The notes under the pieces: generated by a model
What the model was told of the DNA's origin: nothing
What the model saw: the letters and a program-made list of their open reading frames with translations, nothing else
Databases searched by the model: none
Shown: positions 24,511-32,747 of the stretch, piece by piece
Position numbering within the stretch: position 1 is the first letter of the stretch
Layout: each line of letters opens with the position of its first letter
Program-made: the position numbers and the translations under genes
NCBI GenBank assembly: GCA_035707805.1
Contig: DASSTS010000029.1
Span: 3,563-67,562, forward strand
Length of the DNA: 64,000 nt
DNA from: Castellaniella sp035707805
GTDB lineage: Bacteria; Pseudomonadota; Gammaproteobacteria; Burkholderiales; Burkholderiaceae_B
Direction: 5' to 3'

Positions 24511-26768
24511 ACGGCATCACGCTGCGGAATTTCGAAAACCTGGCGCGCCAGAACGAGTCCGGCGTCATCACGCTGGACAAGGGCGACCCGCGCCGCCTGA
24601 TCAACAACAAGGGCACCGTGGGCCGCGCCATCGTCTGCGCCTTCAAGGACCTGGGCGAGGCCCTGGGGCTGGGCGATTCGACGCGCGCCCATCGCCAGTC
24701 CGAGGCCTTCAAGGTCTTCCACGATCTGCTCAAGGACCGGTACGGCACGGAGGCGGCCGGCCAGGCCCTGCAGCAGGCCGGCCTGACGGGCGCGCGCCGG
24801 CTGGAGGCCGGCGACGTCGAACGGCTGATCGGCCTGGCGGCCCGGGCGCGCCAGCAGAACCTGGTGGATCAAAGCATGCGCCTGGAGAAATTCAACCCGC
24901 CGATCGCCGGCGGGGAGCCCTCCGACCATTTCCTGGCCGTCCTGGCGTCCTTCGATCCTCCCGTGGACCTGTCGACCCTCAGCGACCTGGTGCGTCAGGA
25001 ATACTCCCGGCGCCTGTCCGAGGCCTGCAAGGCGATCAGCAACCTGGGCGTCAGGCCCCTGAAGAACGAAGACATCGCGAGCCTGGCGCGCAGCACGCTC
25101 AAGCACGTGCTCGCCATGCAGGCCCGGGGCCAGCTGGACGATGCCCGCTCGGTGCGCGACAGCCTGTGCCTGCACTGGAAGGGACTGCTGCTGGCGATCG
25201 GCCAGGGTGCGCCCGCGCAGGACGTCATGGACCGCCTGGATCTCATCCGGCAGCACACCGTGCTCCTGCTCAAGTCCGAGACGGGGCCGGACGAGGACAT
25301 CGGCTCGGATTTCTTCGAGGAATGCGCGGGCACGGCGCTGATCGGCGCCCTCAGACAGTTGCGCACCGAAGATCCCGCCTTGCTGCGCGGCCTGCTGGAC
25401 CGTGCGCTGGACGAGGAAGGCGCGCTGAAATCCATCTATCTGGCGGTCTCCGACGGCCTGCACTCGGGGGACGCGCACGGGTCCCTCACCAACCTGCAGT
25501 TCGCGGGCCGTCTGCAGCGCGACATCAACACCCTGATCGGCGTTTTGACCAGCCTGATGGGAACGCGCTCGGGCAGCGGCGACGACAATATGGACCGCCT
25601 GGGCAGCGGCACGCAGTCGCAGCCCTTGCGCCAGGCGGGCGTCCAGGCCTTCGAGCAGGCGCGCCTGCGGCAGTTCGACGCCCCGCGCGACCTGATCCAG
25701 GCCTACGTCTCCCACTATGGCGACGGCTATGGCGACCTGGACCTGCCGCTGTGGTACAGCACCGAGGCCCTGTCGCGGCTCGAGCGGGACGTGTTCGCGC
25801 TGGCCGAGCGGCTCGAGCGGGATCCGACGGAGGTGCTGCGCGACCTGCGGGTGGCGCTGGACATCGTCGGCACGCTGCCGGCCGGGCTCAAGGAGCGCCT
25901 CGGCGCGGCCTTCGATGCCATCGAAGCGGGCTTGCAGATGCATCAGCAACTGGACGGCGACCGGGACTTCGGCGGCCTGGCGCCGGAAGACCACTGGCGG
26001 CTGTTCGCCCCGGGCAATCTCCCGGACGATTCCGGCAAATGGGTGCTGGAACAGAACGGCCAGGGCACGCTCGCGGCCATGCAGCGCGCCTTCCTGGGCA
26101 TGCTGCAGGACGTGCGCGGCCAGCAGCCGCTGGACGAACGCTGGCTGGAACGCATCCAGCGGGCCAGTTCGCAGAACACCTTCCGCGACGAGGATCTGCG
26201 GCTCACCTACACGAGCGCGTTCAAGGCCATGGACGTCGATGGCACGCAAGGGACCGATCTGCGCGAGTCCTCGCGCGTGCCCCCGGGCTACCGCGACGGC
26301 GGCACCGACCTCAATCTGCGGCAGGACGGCCAGGTGACCCCCGCAGGCCGCGAGGAACTGCGGGCGCTGGCGCAGGACGATCCCTGGTTCCAGGGCATCC
26401 GCGAAAGCCAGGAAGGATTCGCCATTACCTTCGCCCCCAAGACGCCCCAGGAATGCCGCGACCGGGCGCGCGGCATCCTGGCCCGCCATGAGCAGGACAT
26501 GGCGGGGGCGCAGACGGAAGAGGACAAGCTCGCCATCATCGGACGCACGACCCAGGACCTCTACCGCTCGCACGTCTTCATGGACGGCAACACCCGGACC
26601 AACGTCTTCATCGCCATGAACGGCCTGCTGCTCAAGGCCGGCCTGAGCCCCTGCATCCTGGCCGAGCCCAAGGCGGCGGCGGGATTTTCGCGGGACGAGT
26701 TCGTGCAGGAAATCCGCAAGGGGCAGCTCGCCTTCCAGCAACTGACCCGGGACGAAGACACGGTTTGA
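24507..26768 (+). CDS. Putative T3SS effector with C-terminal Fic motif
   Basis: 753 residues, soluble and with no signal peptide. Near the C-terminus (residues 689-698) is HVFMDGNTRT, preceded by helix TEEDKLAIIGRTTQDLYRS and followed by NVFIAMNGLLLKAGL. This matches the Fic/Doc core (HxFx[D/E]GNxRT, catalytic histidine at 689), though the second arginine of the classic Fic motif is replaced. Fic enzymes transfer AMP or other phosphate-containing groups to target proteins. The middle is helical and unrecognised. Residues about 71-120 resemble a segment of the next effector. Coupling to a CesT chaperone and an Hrp-box-like promoter support secretion by the T3SS. Substrate unknown. Confidence 0.75.
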   Translation: MNGITLRNFENLARQNESGVITLDKGDPRRLINNKGTVGRAIVCAFKDLGEALGLGDSTRAHRQSEAFKVFHDLLKDRYGTEAAGQALQQAGLTGARRLEAGDVERLIGLAARARQQNLVDQSMRLEKFNPPIAGGEPSDHFLAVLASFDPPVDLSTLSDLVRQEYSRRLSEACKAISNLGVRPLKNEDIASLARSTLKHVLAMQARGQLDDARSVRDSLCLHWKGLLLAIGQGAPAQDVMDRLDLIRQHTVLLLKSETGPDEDIGSDFFEECAGTALIGALRQLRTEDPALLRGLLDRALDEEGALKSIYLAVSDGLHSGDAHGSLTNLQFAGRLQRDINTLIGVLTSLMGTRSGSGDDNMDRLGSGTQSQPLRQAGVQAFEQARLRQFDAPRDLIQAYVSHYGDGYGDLDLPLWYSTEALSRLERDVFALAERLERDPTEVLRDLRVALDIVGTLPAGLKERLGAAFDAIEAGLQMHQQLDGDRDFGGLAPEDHWRLFAPGNLPDDSGKWVLEQNGQGTLAAMQRAFLGMLQDVRGQQPLDERWLERIQRASSQNTFRDEDLRLTYTSAFKAMDVDGTQGTDLRESSRVPPGYRDGGTDLNLRQDGQVTPAGREELRALAQDDPWFQGIRESQEGFAITFAPKTPQECRDRARGILARHEQDMAGAQTEEDKLAIIGRTTQDLYRSHVFMDGNTRTNVFIAMNGLLLKAGLSPCILAEPKAAAGFSRDEFVQEIRKGQLAFQQLTRDEDTV

Positions 26769-26777
26769 TCCGGATCG

Positions 26778-26805
26778 GGAACCCGGCGGGCGTCCGGGTT
26801 ACTCA
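26778..26805 (+). promoter_or_regulatory. ECF/Hrp-box-like promoter for SopB-like effector
   Basis: GGAACC, a 16-base spacer, then TACTCA, ending 34 bases before the effector ATG. AACCCGG and CCGGGTT form an inverted repeat inside the element. It lies in the short gap after the Fic-motif effector, so the second effector has its own promoter. Confidence 0.75.
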
Positions 26806-26839
26806 GAATGGCGATCTTGACGGTTATACGGAGAACAGC

Positions 26840-29638
26840 ATGGCAATCGGCCTCGAACAGTTCAGACAGGTGGGCGGCGGGCTCTTCGAGCGGGAAATCC
26901 GCCAGGGTCCCCAGGGCCAGGGAGGGGACGTGCGCCAAAGCAGCCAGTCCCGCCTGTTCGGCCGGATCCAGGGCTGGTTCCGCTCGCCCCAGCAACAGCA
27001 GGCGCGGGCCCAGGAACGCATGCAGGTCAAGCAGGACTTCCTGAACCTGCTCGAAAAGACCGAGGGCCGGGCCGGCGCGCGGCGCGCCCTGCGGGCCTGC
27101 GGCCTGCCTCGCAACTGGGTGAACAACGACCGTCCCCTGACCAATCACCAGATCGGCCGGATCCTGGACAAGGCGCAGGAATACCGGATGCGGGTGGTGG
27201 GGCACAACCAGGCCCTGCTGAACGAGACGCTGCGCGGCCTCGAAGGTCCGGGCCTGCGCGACCTGCGGGCCGCCATCACGCGCGCCGTCCAGAACGACCC
27301 GCGCTACGGCAGCCAGCCGCTGGACCGCGCCGCCATCCAGACCCTGCGCAGCCGCGCGGAATCCGAACTGCGCGAACTGCAGGGCCGGCAGTGCGAAAAC
27401 CGCTTTCCGGGCATGACGGACCTGGTCCGCACCGCTCCCCCGGGCAGTCCGCTGTCCCGCGTCGAGCTGAATCCGGGCCGCCTGACCGACGGCATCCGCC
27501 AGATCTACGGCAGCGGTCCGCGGGCAGAACCGCGCTTCACCGGCGCCCTGGACCACCTGGACCGGACCACCGAACTGCTCGGCCGCCAGGCCTGGAATCT
27601 GGACGACCTGGGCGGCCTGTCCCGGGAATTGACCCAGCAGCGCCAGGATCTCCAGGATTTCCAGTGGGACATGTTCATGGAAAGCCGGGATGTCTCCCTC
27701 GACCGGATCATCCTGAGGGACGAACTGCACGAGGTCGATCAGGCGCTGGCCGGCGCGCCGCCGGGCTCGGACGCGGAAAAGAACCTCAAGGCCCGCAAGG
27801 AAGACCTGGAAGGGCAGATCCGGGTCCTGAGCGAAAAACTCGGCGTCTACGAGGCGCTGGACACCGACATCGACCGTCAGCTTGAGCTGCTGGACGCCAA
27901 GCTGACCTACGTGGACGAGATGCGTCTGACCGATCCTCTGACCGACAAGTCGGTCAAGCACAGCAACCTGGTGTGGGCCGAGGCCGGCCGGCACCTGCTG
28001 GACGAGCTGAACCGCGGCGCCCACCAGGGCAATCCGCCGCTGACGCCGGACCAACTGGGGGCGCTCGCGCAGCTGCGCGGCGACTGGGCCCTGTTGTGCG
28101 ACGACCGCAGCCAGGCCTACCGCGACAGCAGCAACGATCCCGACGGGTTGCAGCGCATCGAGGCGCCCGACGGCTCGAACAAGGAAACGCACCCGATCGT
28201 CCGCGGCAAGCGGGACACCCTGCAGGATCTGCGCACGCAACTGGAAGGCATCGGCATTCCCCAGGACACGCTGGATGCGATGTTCTCGAAATCCCGCATC
28301 GCGCAAAGCGAACGCCAGGCGCTGTCGGGGCTGGAGACCTGGCAGCCCATCTCGCGCGACATGCCGGTCATGCGCGACGGCGTGATGCGCACCTACAAGA
28401 GCGAGATCGTCCCGGCCCAGTTCATCAGCCATCAGCTTGGCGTGGACCTCGGCCATGGCCGCATCGGCGGCGTGTCCGCCGGGGTGAGGGACAGCGAGGA
28501 TCATGCCCGCAACCTCAAGGTCAGCCGCCTGTACGATCCCGACGGCCAGCTCATGACCACCGTGGTCGGGCACGGTGTGCTGGACATGTGGGGCGTCGAC
28601 GACCCGCAGGACCGGCGGACCTCCAACGAAACCGGCGCGCGCGAGGTCCTGGAGGTCGCCCTGACCAGCAACGATCGCCTGCGCGGCGTGCTGACCGATC
28701 CGGGACGGCCGCAGAACGCCCCGCCGCCCCGGCTGGTGCACGTCAGCGTCAACCTGATCTCGCCCGACACCCTGCGCGACGTCCTGGGCATCCAGGACTA
28801 CCAGGAACGCACCTATACCGACAATCAGTTCCGGGCCTTCGAGGCCAATACGGGGCCGAACCAGGACCTGCGGGTCTTCGATCCCCAGGACCCGGGCCGC
28901 CACGTCCAGGCGCGGGTGGACGTCGACACCATCACGTTTTCCTTCGGCATCAATGCGATCTCCACGGGAGGCCGGGAAAACGTGATGCGGGTCTGGAACA
29001 ACGTCCACGAGCACAATACCCGCAACATGATCAAGCTGGTCGGCGACCTGGGCGAGGGCGAATTCGGCGCCCGGGGCGCCCGGCCGGGCGGATTCGTGGG
29101 CGAGGTCTACGACCGCCTGGAGACCCTGGTCAACAATCCCGCGACGCCGCCGGCTCAGCTGCAAAAGGCCGAGCAGCTCATGGCCCAGCTGCGCGGGCAG
29201 ACCGACCTGGTGCGCGGCATGTTCACCGAGGAAACCTTCCGTTCGGGCAACGGGGACACCGCCAAGATGGGACGCGAGATCCTGGTGCTGCAGGGCCTGG
29301 CCGAACAGGGCCTGGATCTCGTGGGCGCCACCGACCTGGCCGGAACCATGTCCAAGGGCTGCAAGAGCGACAAGGACCGCGGCGGCGTCACCGACGTCGA
29401 GCTCAAGGCCAAACTCATCCTGCGCGACCTCGGGGGCGAAATGAACCCCGACGAGCGCCTTCAGGGCGACGACCAGGGCGTTTACTATACCGTCAGTTCC
29501 AGTTCTGGCCAGCTTGAGAACCAGCGCTGGAACACGGGCCTGTCCGGCAGCAAGGAGGCCGGCCACCTGAAGGCGCGGCTGCCCGATCCCGAAGTCCGTC
29601 AGTTTCTTTCCGGGCTGGGCGCGTTCGCCAAAGCCTGA
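26840..29638 (+). CDS. Putative T3SS effector, SopB/IpgD-type phosphoinositide phosphatase
   Basis: 932 residues from the ATG at 26840, chosen over an in-frame ATC-preceding start at 26765 because GGAG lies 6 bases upstream and the Hrp-box-like promoter ends at 26805. Residues 841-847, CKSDKDR, form the CX5R phosphatase loop, in the context GCKSDKDRGGVTDVELKAK; the SopB/IpgD counterpart is NCKSGKDRTG with a following D-A-E-I-K. The second family motif, FSFGIN near residue 700, corresponds to FNFGVN of SopB. These enzymes dephosphorylate host inositol phospholipids. Catalytic cysteine and arginine are present. The N-terminal 130 residues hold the secretion region and a module shared with the Fic-motif effector. 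A CesT chaperone gene follows. Confidence 0.85.
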   Translation: MAIGLEQFRQVGGGLFEREIRQGPQGQGGDVRQSSQSRLFGRIQGWFRSPQQQQARAQERMQVKQDFLNLLEKTEGRAGARRALRACGLPRNWVNNDRPLTNHQIGRILDKAQEYRMRVVGHNQALLNETLRGLEGPGLRDLRAAITRAVQNDPRYGSQPLDRAAIQTLRSRAESELRELQGRQCENRFPGMTDLVRTAPPGSPLSRVELNPGRLTDGIRQIYGSGPRAEPRFTGALDHLDRTTELLGRQAWNLDDLGGLSRELTQQRQDLQDFQWDMFMESRDVSLDRIILRDELHEVDQALAGAPPGSDAEKNLKARKEDLEGQIRVLSEKLGVYEALDTDIDRQLELLDAKLTYVDEMRLTDPLTDKSVKHSNLVWAEAGRHLLDELNRGAHQGNPPLTPDQLGALAQLRGDWALLCDDRSQAYRDSSNDPDGLQRIEAPDGSNKETHPIVRGKRDTLQDLRTQLEGIGIPQDTLDAMFSKSRIAQSERQALSGLETWQPISRDMPVMRDGVMRTYKSEIVPAQFISHQLGVDLGHGRIGGVSAGVRDSEDHARNLKVSRLYDPDGQLMTTVVGHGVLDMWGVDDPQDRRTSNETGAREVLEVALTSNDRLRGVLTDPGRPQNAPPPRLVHVSVNLISPDTLRDVLGIQDYQERTYTDNQFRAFEANTGPNQDLRVFDPQDPGRHVQARVDVDTITFSFGINAISTGGRENVMRVWNNVHEHNTRNMIKLVGDLGEGEFGARGARPGGFVGEVYDRLETLVNNPATPPAQLQKAEQLMAQLRGQTDLVRGMFTEETFRSGNGDTAKMGREILVLQGLAEQGLDLVGATDLAGTMSKGCKSDKDRGGVTDVELKAKLILRDLGGEMNPDERLQGDDQGVYYTVSSSSGQLENQRWNTGLSGSKEAGHLKARLPDPEVRQFLSGLGAFAKA

Positions 29639-29679
29639 TTCCGCCGCACGACGACACCCCCGCATCACAGGAGCACCGC

Positions 29680-30171
29680 ATGTCTCTTACTTCATACCAG
29701 GCCCTGATCGCCGAGCTGGGCCAGACGCTGGGCCAGGCCGATATGGCAGCGGGCGAGGACGGCTACGTCGGACTGGTGATCGACGATCACGAGATCCACA
29801 TCCAGCATGACGCGGAAGACGACATCGTCGTCCTCTTTTCCCGCATGCCCGAGGCCGACCCCGGCCGCCGCGACGCCGTCAACGCCATGCTGCTGGCGGC
29901 CAACGTCCTCTGGCAGGGCACGCGCGGCGCGACCTTCAGCGCCGACCTCGACACCGGGCGCATCTTCCTGGCCGACCGGCGCGGCCTGGGGGGCCTGGAC
30001 GTCGAATCGCTGTCGGTCTGGATCGAACGGTTCGCCAACGTGGCGGCCCATTGGCGCGAACGCATCGAATCCGCCAATGATGGCGGCCCCTTGCGCACCG
30101 AGGCCGATGATGCGGCCCCGGACGCCCCGGGCAGCGTGCCGGGCATGCCGTTCGGCGGCCCGCTGGCCTGA
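29680..30171 (+). CDS. CesT-family T3SS chaperone for the SopB-like effector
   Basis: 163 residues. The CesT-type layout is clear: an N-terminal helix (YQALIAELGQTLGQADMAAGEDGYVGLVIDDHEIHIQHD), a sheet core with DDIVVLFSRMPEADPGRRDAV, a helix MLLAANVLWQGTRGATFSAD, and a C-terminal helix ending HWRERIESA. A glycine/proline-rich tail follows. It begins 41 bases after the effector stop with AGGAGC as ribosome site and is followed by a strong terminator, so it closes the effector transcript. It resembles the other CesT-type genes in this locus more than it resembles anything outside T3SS. Confidence 0.85.
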   Translation: MSLTSYQALIAELGQTLGQADMAAGEDGYVGLVIDDHEIHIQHDAEDDIVVLFSRMPEADPGRRDAVNAMLLAANVLWQGTRGATFSADLDTGRIFLADRRGLGGLDVESLSVWIERFANVAAHWRERIESANDGGPLRTEADDAAPDAPGSVPGMPFGGPLA

Positions 30172-30190
30172 TCCGCAGCCGCGGCATGGA

Positions 30191-30222
30191 CAGGGGGCGC
30201 CTCGCGCCCCCTGGTTTGTTCT
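30191..30222 (+). terminator. Rho-independent terminator after the effector operon
   Basis: A perfect 10-base stem, CAGGGGGCGC and GCGCCCCCTG, with loop CTC, is followed by GTTTGTTCT. It ends the transcript of the SopB-like effector and its chaperone. Confidence 0.85.
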
Positions 30223-30297
30223 ATCTGTTCAATTGCGCCGGTCCAGCGTATCTTTAGCGATCCAGCCATTTCGCCCGACCTCCGGACACTTTCGTTC

Positions 30298-30732
30298 ATG
30301 TCTGCCGATTCCCCTTTTGCCCGCCTCATCGCCGACCTGGGCCGCACCCTGGGCATCGACGCCCTGGCGCCCTCGCAAGACGGCATCTGCCAGCTGGTGT
30401 TCGATGGCCGGCACGTGGTGCAGCTGGTGCATCTGGGGGCGCGGGGCCGGGTGCTGATCTCGTGCCGGCTGGCCGACCACGGGATCGACGCCCGTCAGGC
30501 GGACCGCATGGCGCGCGCCAATTTCCTGCAGGCCGGGCATGGCGCGGTGCTGTGCGCCGCCCCCGATGGCCGTCCCCACATGCAGGTCGCACTGGAACTC
30601 GACGGCTGCACCGCGGCCGTCCTGGGGCCCGCGCTGGAATCCCTGCTGGACCAGGCCGAGTCCTGGAACCAGGCCCCCGCGGCCGATGCGCCGGACATGC
30701 GCGACCCCGCCGTCTTCCTGCAGTCCGTCTGA
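30298..30732 (+). CDS. Orphan CesT-family T3SS chaperone
   Basis: 144 residues, CesT-like: FARLIADLGRTLGIDALAPSQDGICQLVFDGRHVVQLVHLG, then a helix ARANFLQAGHGAVLCAAPDG and a C-terminal helix LGPALESLLDQAESW. No effector gene is adjacent: upstream is a terminator and downstream is the convergent sctF. No Hrp-box-like element is seen in the 120-base gap before it, unlike the other effector units. It may serve an effector encoded elsewhere in the genome, or one of the effectors here. Confidence 0.78.
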   Translation: MSADSPFARLIADLGRTLGIDALAPSQDGICQLVFDGRHVVQLVHLGARGRVLISCRLADHGIDARQADRMARANFLQAGHGAVLCAAPDGRPHMQVALELDGCTAAVLGPALESLLDQAESWNQAPAADAPDMRDPAVFLQSV

Positions 30733-30772
30733 TCCGGCGCATCGGGCGCGGCCGGCTGGCCGCCCCGGATCA
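30730..30772. terminator. Nested hairpin between convergent chaperone and sctF
   Basis: TGATCCGG and CCGGATCA form an outer stem that includes both stop codons. GCGGCC, GGCT, GGCCGC form an inner hairpin. It probably terminates both convergent transcripts, although no T-run is present. Confidence 0.4.
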
Positions 30773-31036
30773 GGACGATTTCTGGATGATGCCCTTGAGC
30801 GAATCGGAGATCTGCTTGGTGATCGTGCTCTGAAGCTCGATCATCATCGACCACTGCTGGGTCTGCTGCTGCAGCTTCAGAAGGTCCGTCTGCGAGACGT
30901 TGCCGTCGGCATCCGTGCTGATGCCGGAGATCGTGTCGCGCAGCTTGCTCTCCTGCGCGCGGATGCTGTTGTAGATGGTGTCGTTGACGGCGTTGAAGTT
31001 CAGTCCGGCAGAACCGGTAAGGCCATTGAGTGACAT
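30770..31036 (-). CDS. sctF: T3SS needle subunit SctF
   Basis: 88 residues from the ATG at 31036, the right size for YscF/PscF/BscF needle subunits. It is helical, with a polar middle (SGISTDADGNVSQTDLLKLQQQTQQWSMMIELQSTITKQISDSLKGIIQKSS); the pattern of a helical C-terminus that packs in the needle lumen fits the family. It polymerises into the extracellular needle. It is the last gene of the sctW-X-Y-V-D-(E)-F operon. A longer frame upstream to 31108 has no support. Confidence 0.92.
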   Translation of the reverse strand: MSLNGLTGSAGLNFNAVNDTIYNSIRAQESKLRDTISGISTDADGNVSQTDLLKLQQQTQQWSMMIELQSTITKQISDSLKGIIQKSS

Positions 31037-31064
31037 GGTGGGCTCCTGCGGTGTCGAGAGAGGG

Positions 31065-31319
31065 TCAGAGAGGATGGGCCGGATCCCGCGGGTCGGGAAC
31101 GGCGTCATTGGCTGGCCAGGCGGCCAGGACTTCGCGGGCGGCGCCGGCGGCGTCGGCCATGGCCTGCCAGTGCGGGAAATCCGCGCGCGGCAGGCCGCCC
31201 GCCATGCGGGCGCGCCAAGTATGTTCCAGCCCGGCGGCGCGCGCGGCCAGCGCGTCGCGCAGTCCGGCGCCGCCGGGGGCGGACAGGCGGGTTTCGAGGT
31301 CGGTCAGGGCAGGGTTCAT
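31065..31319 (-). CDS. Small YscE-like needle co-chaperone
   Basis: 84 residues, helical and alanine-rich (TDLETRLSAPGGAGLRDALAARAAGLEHTWRARM). It lies between sctD and sctF, where YscE-type co-chaperones occur. In Yersinia and Pseudomonas, such proteins with YscG/PscG keep the needle subunit unpolymerised in the cytoplasm. Sequence identity to that family is not obvious by eye, so the call rests on size, helicity and position. A TPR gene at about 42.6 kb is a candidate YscG partner. Confidence 0.55.
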   Translation of the reverse strand: MNPALTDLETRLSAPGGAGLRDALAARAAGLEHTWRARMAGGLPRADFPHWQAMADAAGAAREVLAAWPANDAVPDPRDPAHPL

Positions 31320-31333
31320 GGCGGGATCCGGGT

Positions 31334-32710
31334 TCAGCGCAGCACGATGGCGGGGCGGGGGCCGTCGAAGGTCAGCCGCTTTTCTTCGATGCCGGTGAGG
31401 CGGTAGCGCCGGTAGGTGCCGCCTACGAGCAATTTACTCCCATCCTCCAGCACGATAAAGGGCGTCTTGCCGCCGACCACGCTGCGGATGCCGAAGGGCA
31501 CGGAATCGGCGTAGGGCCGGTCGGGGCCGGGCAGCGCGGCGATGTCGAAGAATCGCTGGTTGAAGGCCGTCAGGACGGTCTCGAAGCGTTCCATCTGCTC
31601 GGTATCGAGCGCCGAGGCGTCGGCCTGCAGCCGGTGGGGCTGCCAGCTCAGCGTCACGCCGCTCAGGCCGTGGGCGGCCAGCTCGCGGGCCAGGGCGTCG
31701 GCGACGGCCGGCGCCAGCTGGATCCCGTTGCCCATCACCACCATGCCCGGCAATTGCGCGCGCACGGCCTCGACGGCGGCCGCGCGGCCGGCCTCGTCCG
31801 CCGCCACGCCCAGGATGCTGAGGCGCCCGTCGCCATCGTAGCGGGGCAGGTACTTGACCGGGAAGCCGTCCAGCGCTTTCTGCGCGGTCCGCAGGGCATC
31901 GGTTTCCGTGCTGACCTGCATGGCGGGCATGGGCCAGATCTGGGCCAGCGCCGCGGCCAGCGCGTCGCGCTCGGCCTCGTCGCGCACCCAGCCCGAGACC
32001 TGGACGGTGCCCTGGGCCGTCATGGCCGCCTGCAGGCGGCCGGCCAAGCCCAGGCGTTCCAGCACCGTCCGGATCTGCGGCAGCGACTGCTGGGCGGCGG
32101 CGGTCCGGTCCACGCGCGCCGGGCGCTGCGCGGCGGAAGGCAGCAGCCAGGCCAGGGCCAGGGCGATGGCGACGGCCAGGCCCGCGGCCGACAGCCCCAG
32201 CGTCATGATCCAGGACCGGCGCCGGGGGACGAGGGGATCATGCGCCGCGGGGCGCGGATCCGCCTGGATCGGGGGCAGCGGCCTGTCCGCCGCCGGGCTG
32301 CCCGCGGCCGGATCGTCCGCCGCCTGGCCGTTTGCGGCGGCCGGGCCGCCTGCCGGGTCCTCGGCCGGCCCGCCGGCGGGCGTTGGCACCGCGCCGGGGG
32401 CGCCGGCCGGTTCGGCCCAGGGATCTTCCGGGCGGGCCACGGTGACCCAGACGGGGCCCAGCGGCAGGGGCTGGCCGAATGGCGTGCGCGGGCCGCCGGC
32501 GCCGGTCGGTGCATCTTCCGGCGCGTCGTCCAGCGTCAGGCTCCAGGCGCCGGCATCGAGGCTCAGGCGCGCGGCGCGGGGCGGCACGCCGTCGTCGGCG
32601 AGCACGACGTCGCAGTCCGGATCGGACCCCAGCAGGTCGCCGGGCCGGGCCGGGCAGCGCGCCTCGCGGTGCATGCCCGAGAGCACGCGCAGTTCCAGCG
32701 CCGCGCTCAT
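31334..32710 (-). CDS. sctD: T3SS inner-membrane ring protein SctD
   Basis: 458 residues. The N-terminal 95 residues have the cytoplasmic FHA-like fold of YscD (LELRVLSGMHREARCPARPGDLLGSDPDCDVVLADDGVPPRAARL). A proline/alanine-rich linker follows, then one transmembrane helix (IMTLGLSAAGLAVAIALALAWLL, about residues 168-190) and periplasmic BON-like ring-building repeats (QGTVQVSGWVRDEAERDALAAAL). SctD forms the outer of the two inner-membrane rings around SctJ. The gene lies between sctV and the needle genes. Confidence 0.9.
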   Translation of the reverse strand: MSAALELRVLSGMHREARCPARPGDLLGSDPDCDVVLADDGVPPRAARLSLDAGAWSLTLDDAPEDAPTGAGGPRTPFGQPLPLGPVWVTVARPEDPWAEPAGAPGAVPTPAGGPAEDPAGGPAAANGQAADDPAAGSPAADRPLPPIQADPRPAAHDPLVPRRRSWIMTLGLSAAGLAVAIALALAWLLPSAAQRPARVDRTAAAQQSLPQIRTVLERLGLAGRLQAAMTAQGTVQVSGWVRDEAERDALAAALAQIWPMPAMQVSTETDALRTAQKALDGFPVKYLPRYDGDGRLSILGVAADEAGRAAAVEAVRAQLPGMVVMGNGIQLAPAVADALARELAAHGLSGVTLSWQPHRLQADASALDTEQMERFETVLTAFNQRFFDIAALPGPDRPYADSVPFGIRSVVGGKTPFIVLEDGSKLLVGGTYRRYRLTGIEEKRLTFDGPRPAIVLR

Positions 32711-32747
32711 CGGGGGCTCCGTCCTCGGCGGTCGTCAGGGGCTCGCG

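Noticed and set aside
26561..29668. 1035-codon minus-strand open frame over the SopB-like effector
   Set aside because: The plus strand carries the catalytic motif, ribosome site and promoter. The antisense product is an alanine/glutamine/histidine-rich shadow.
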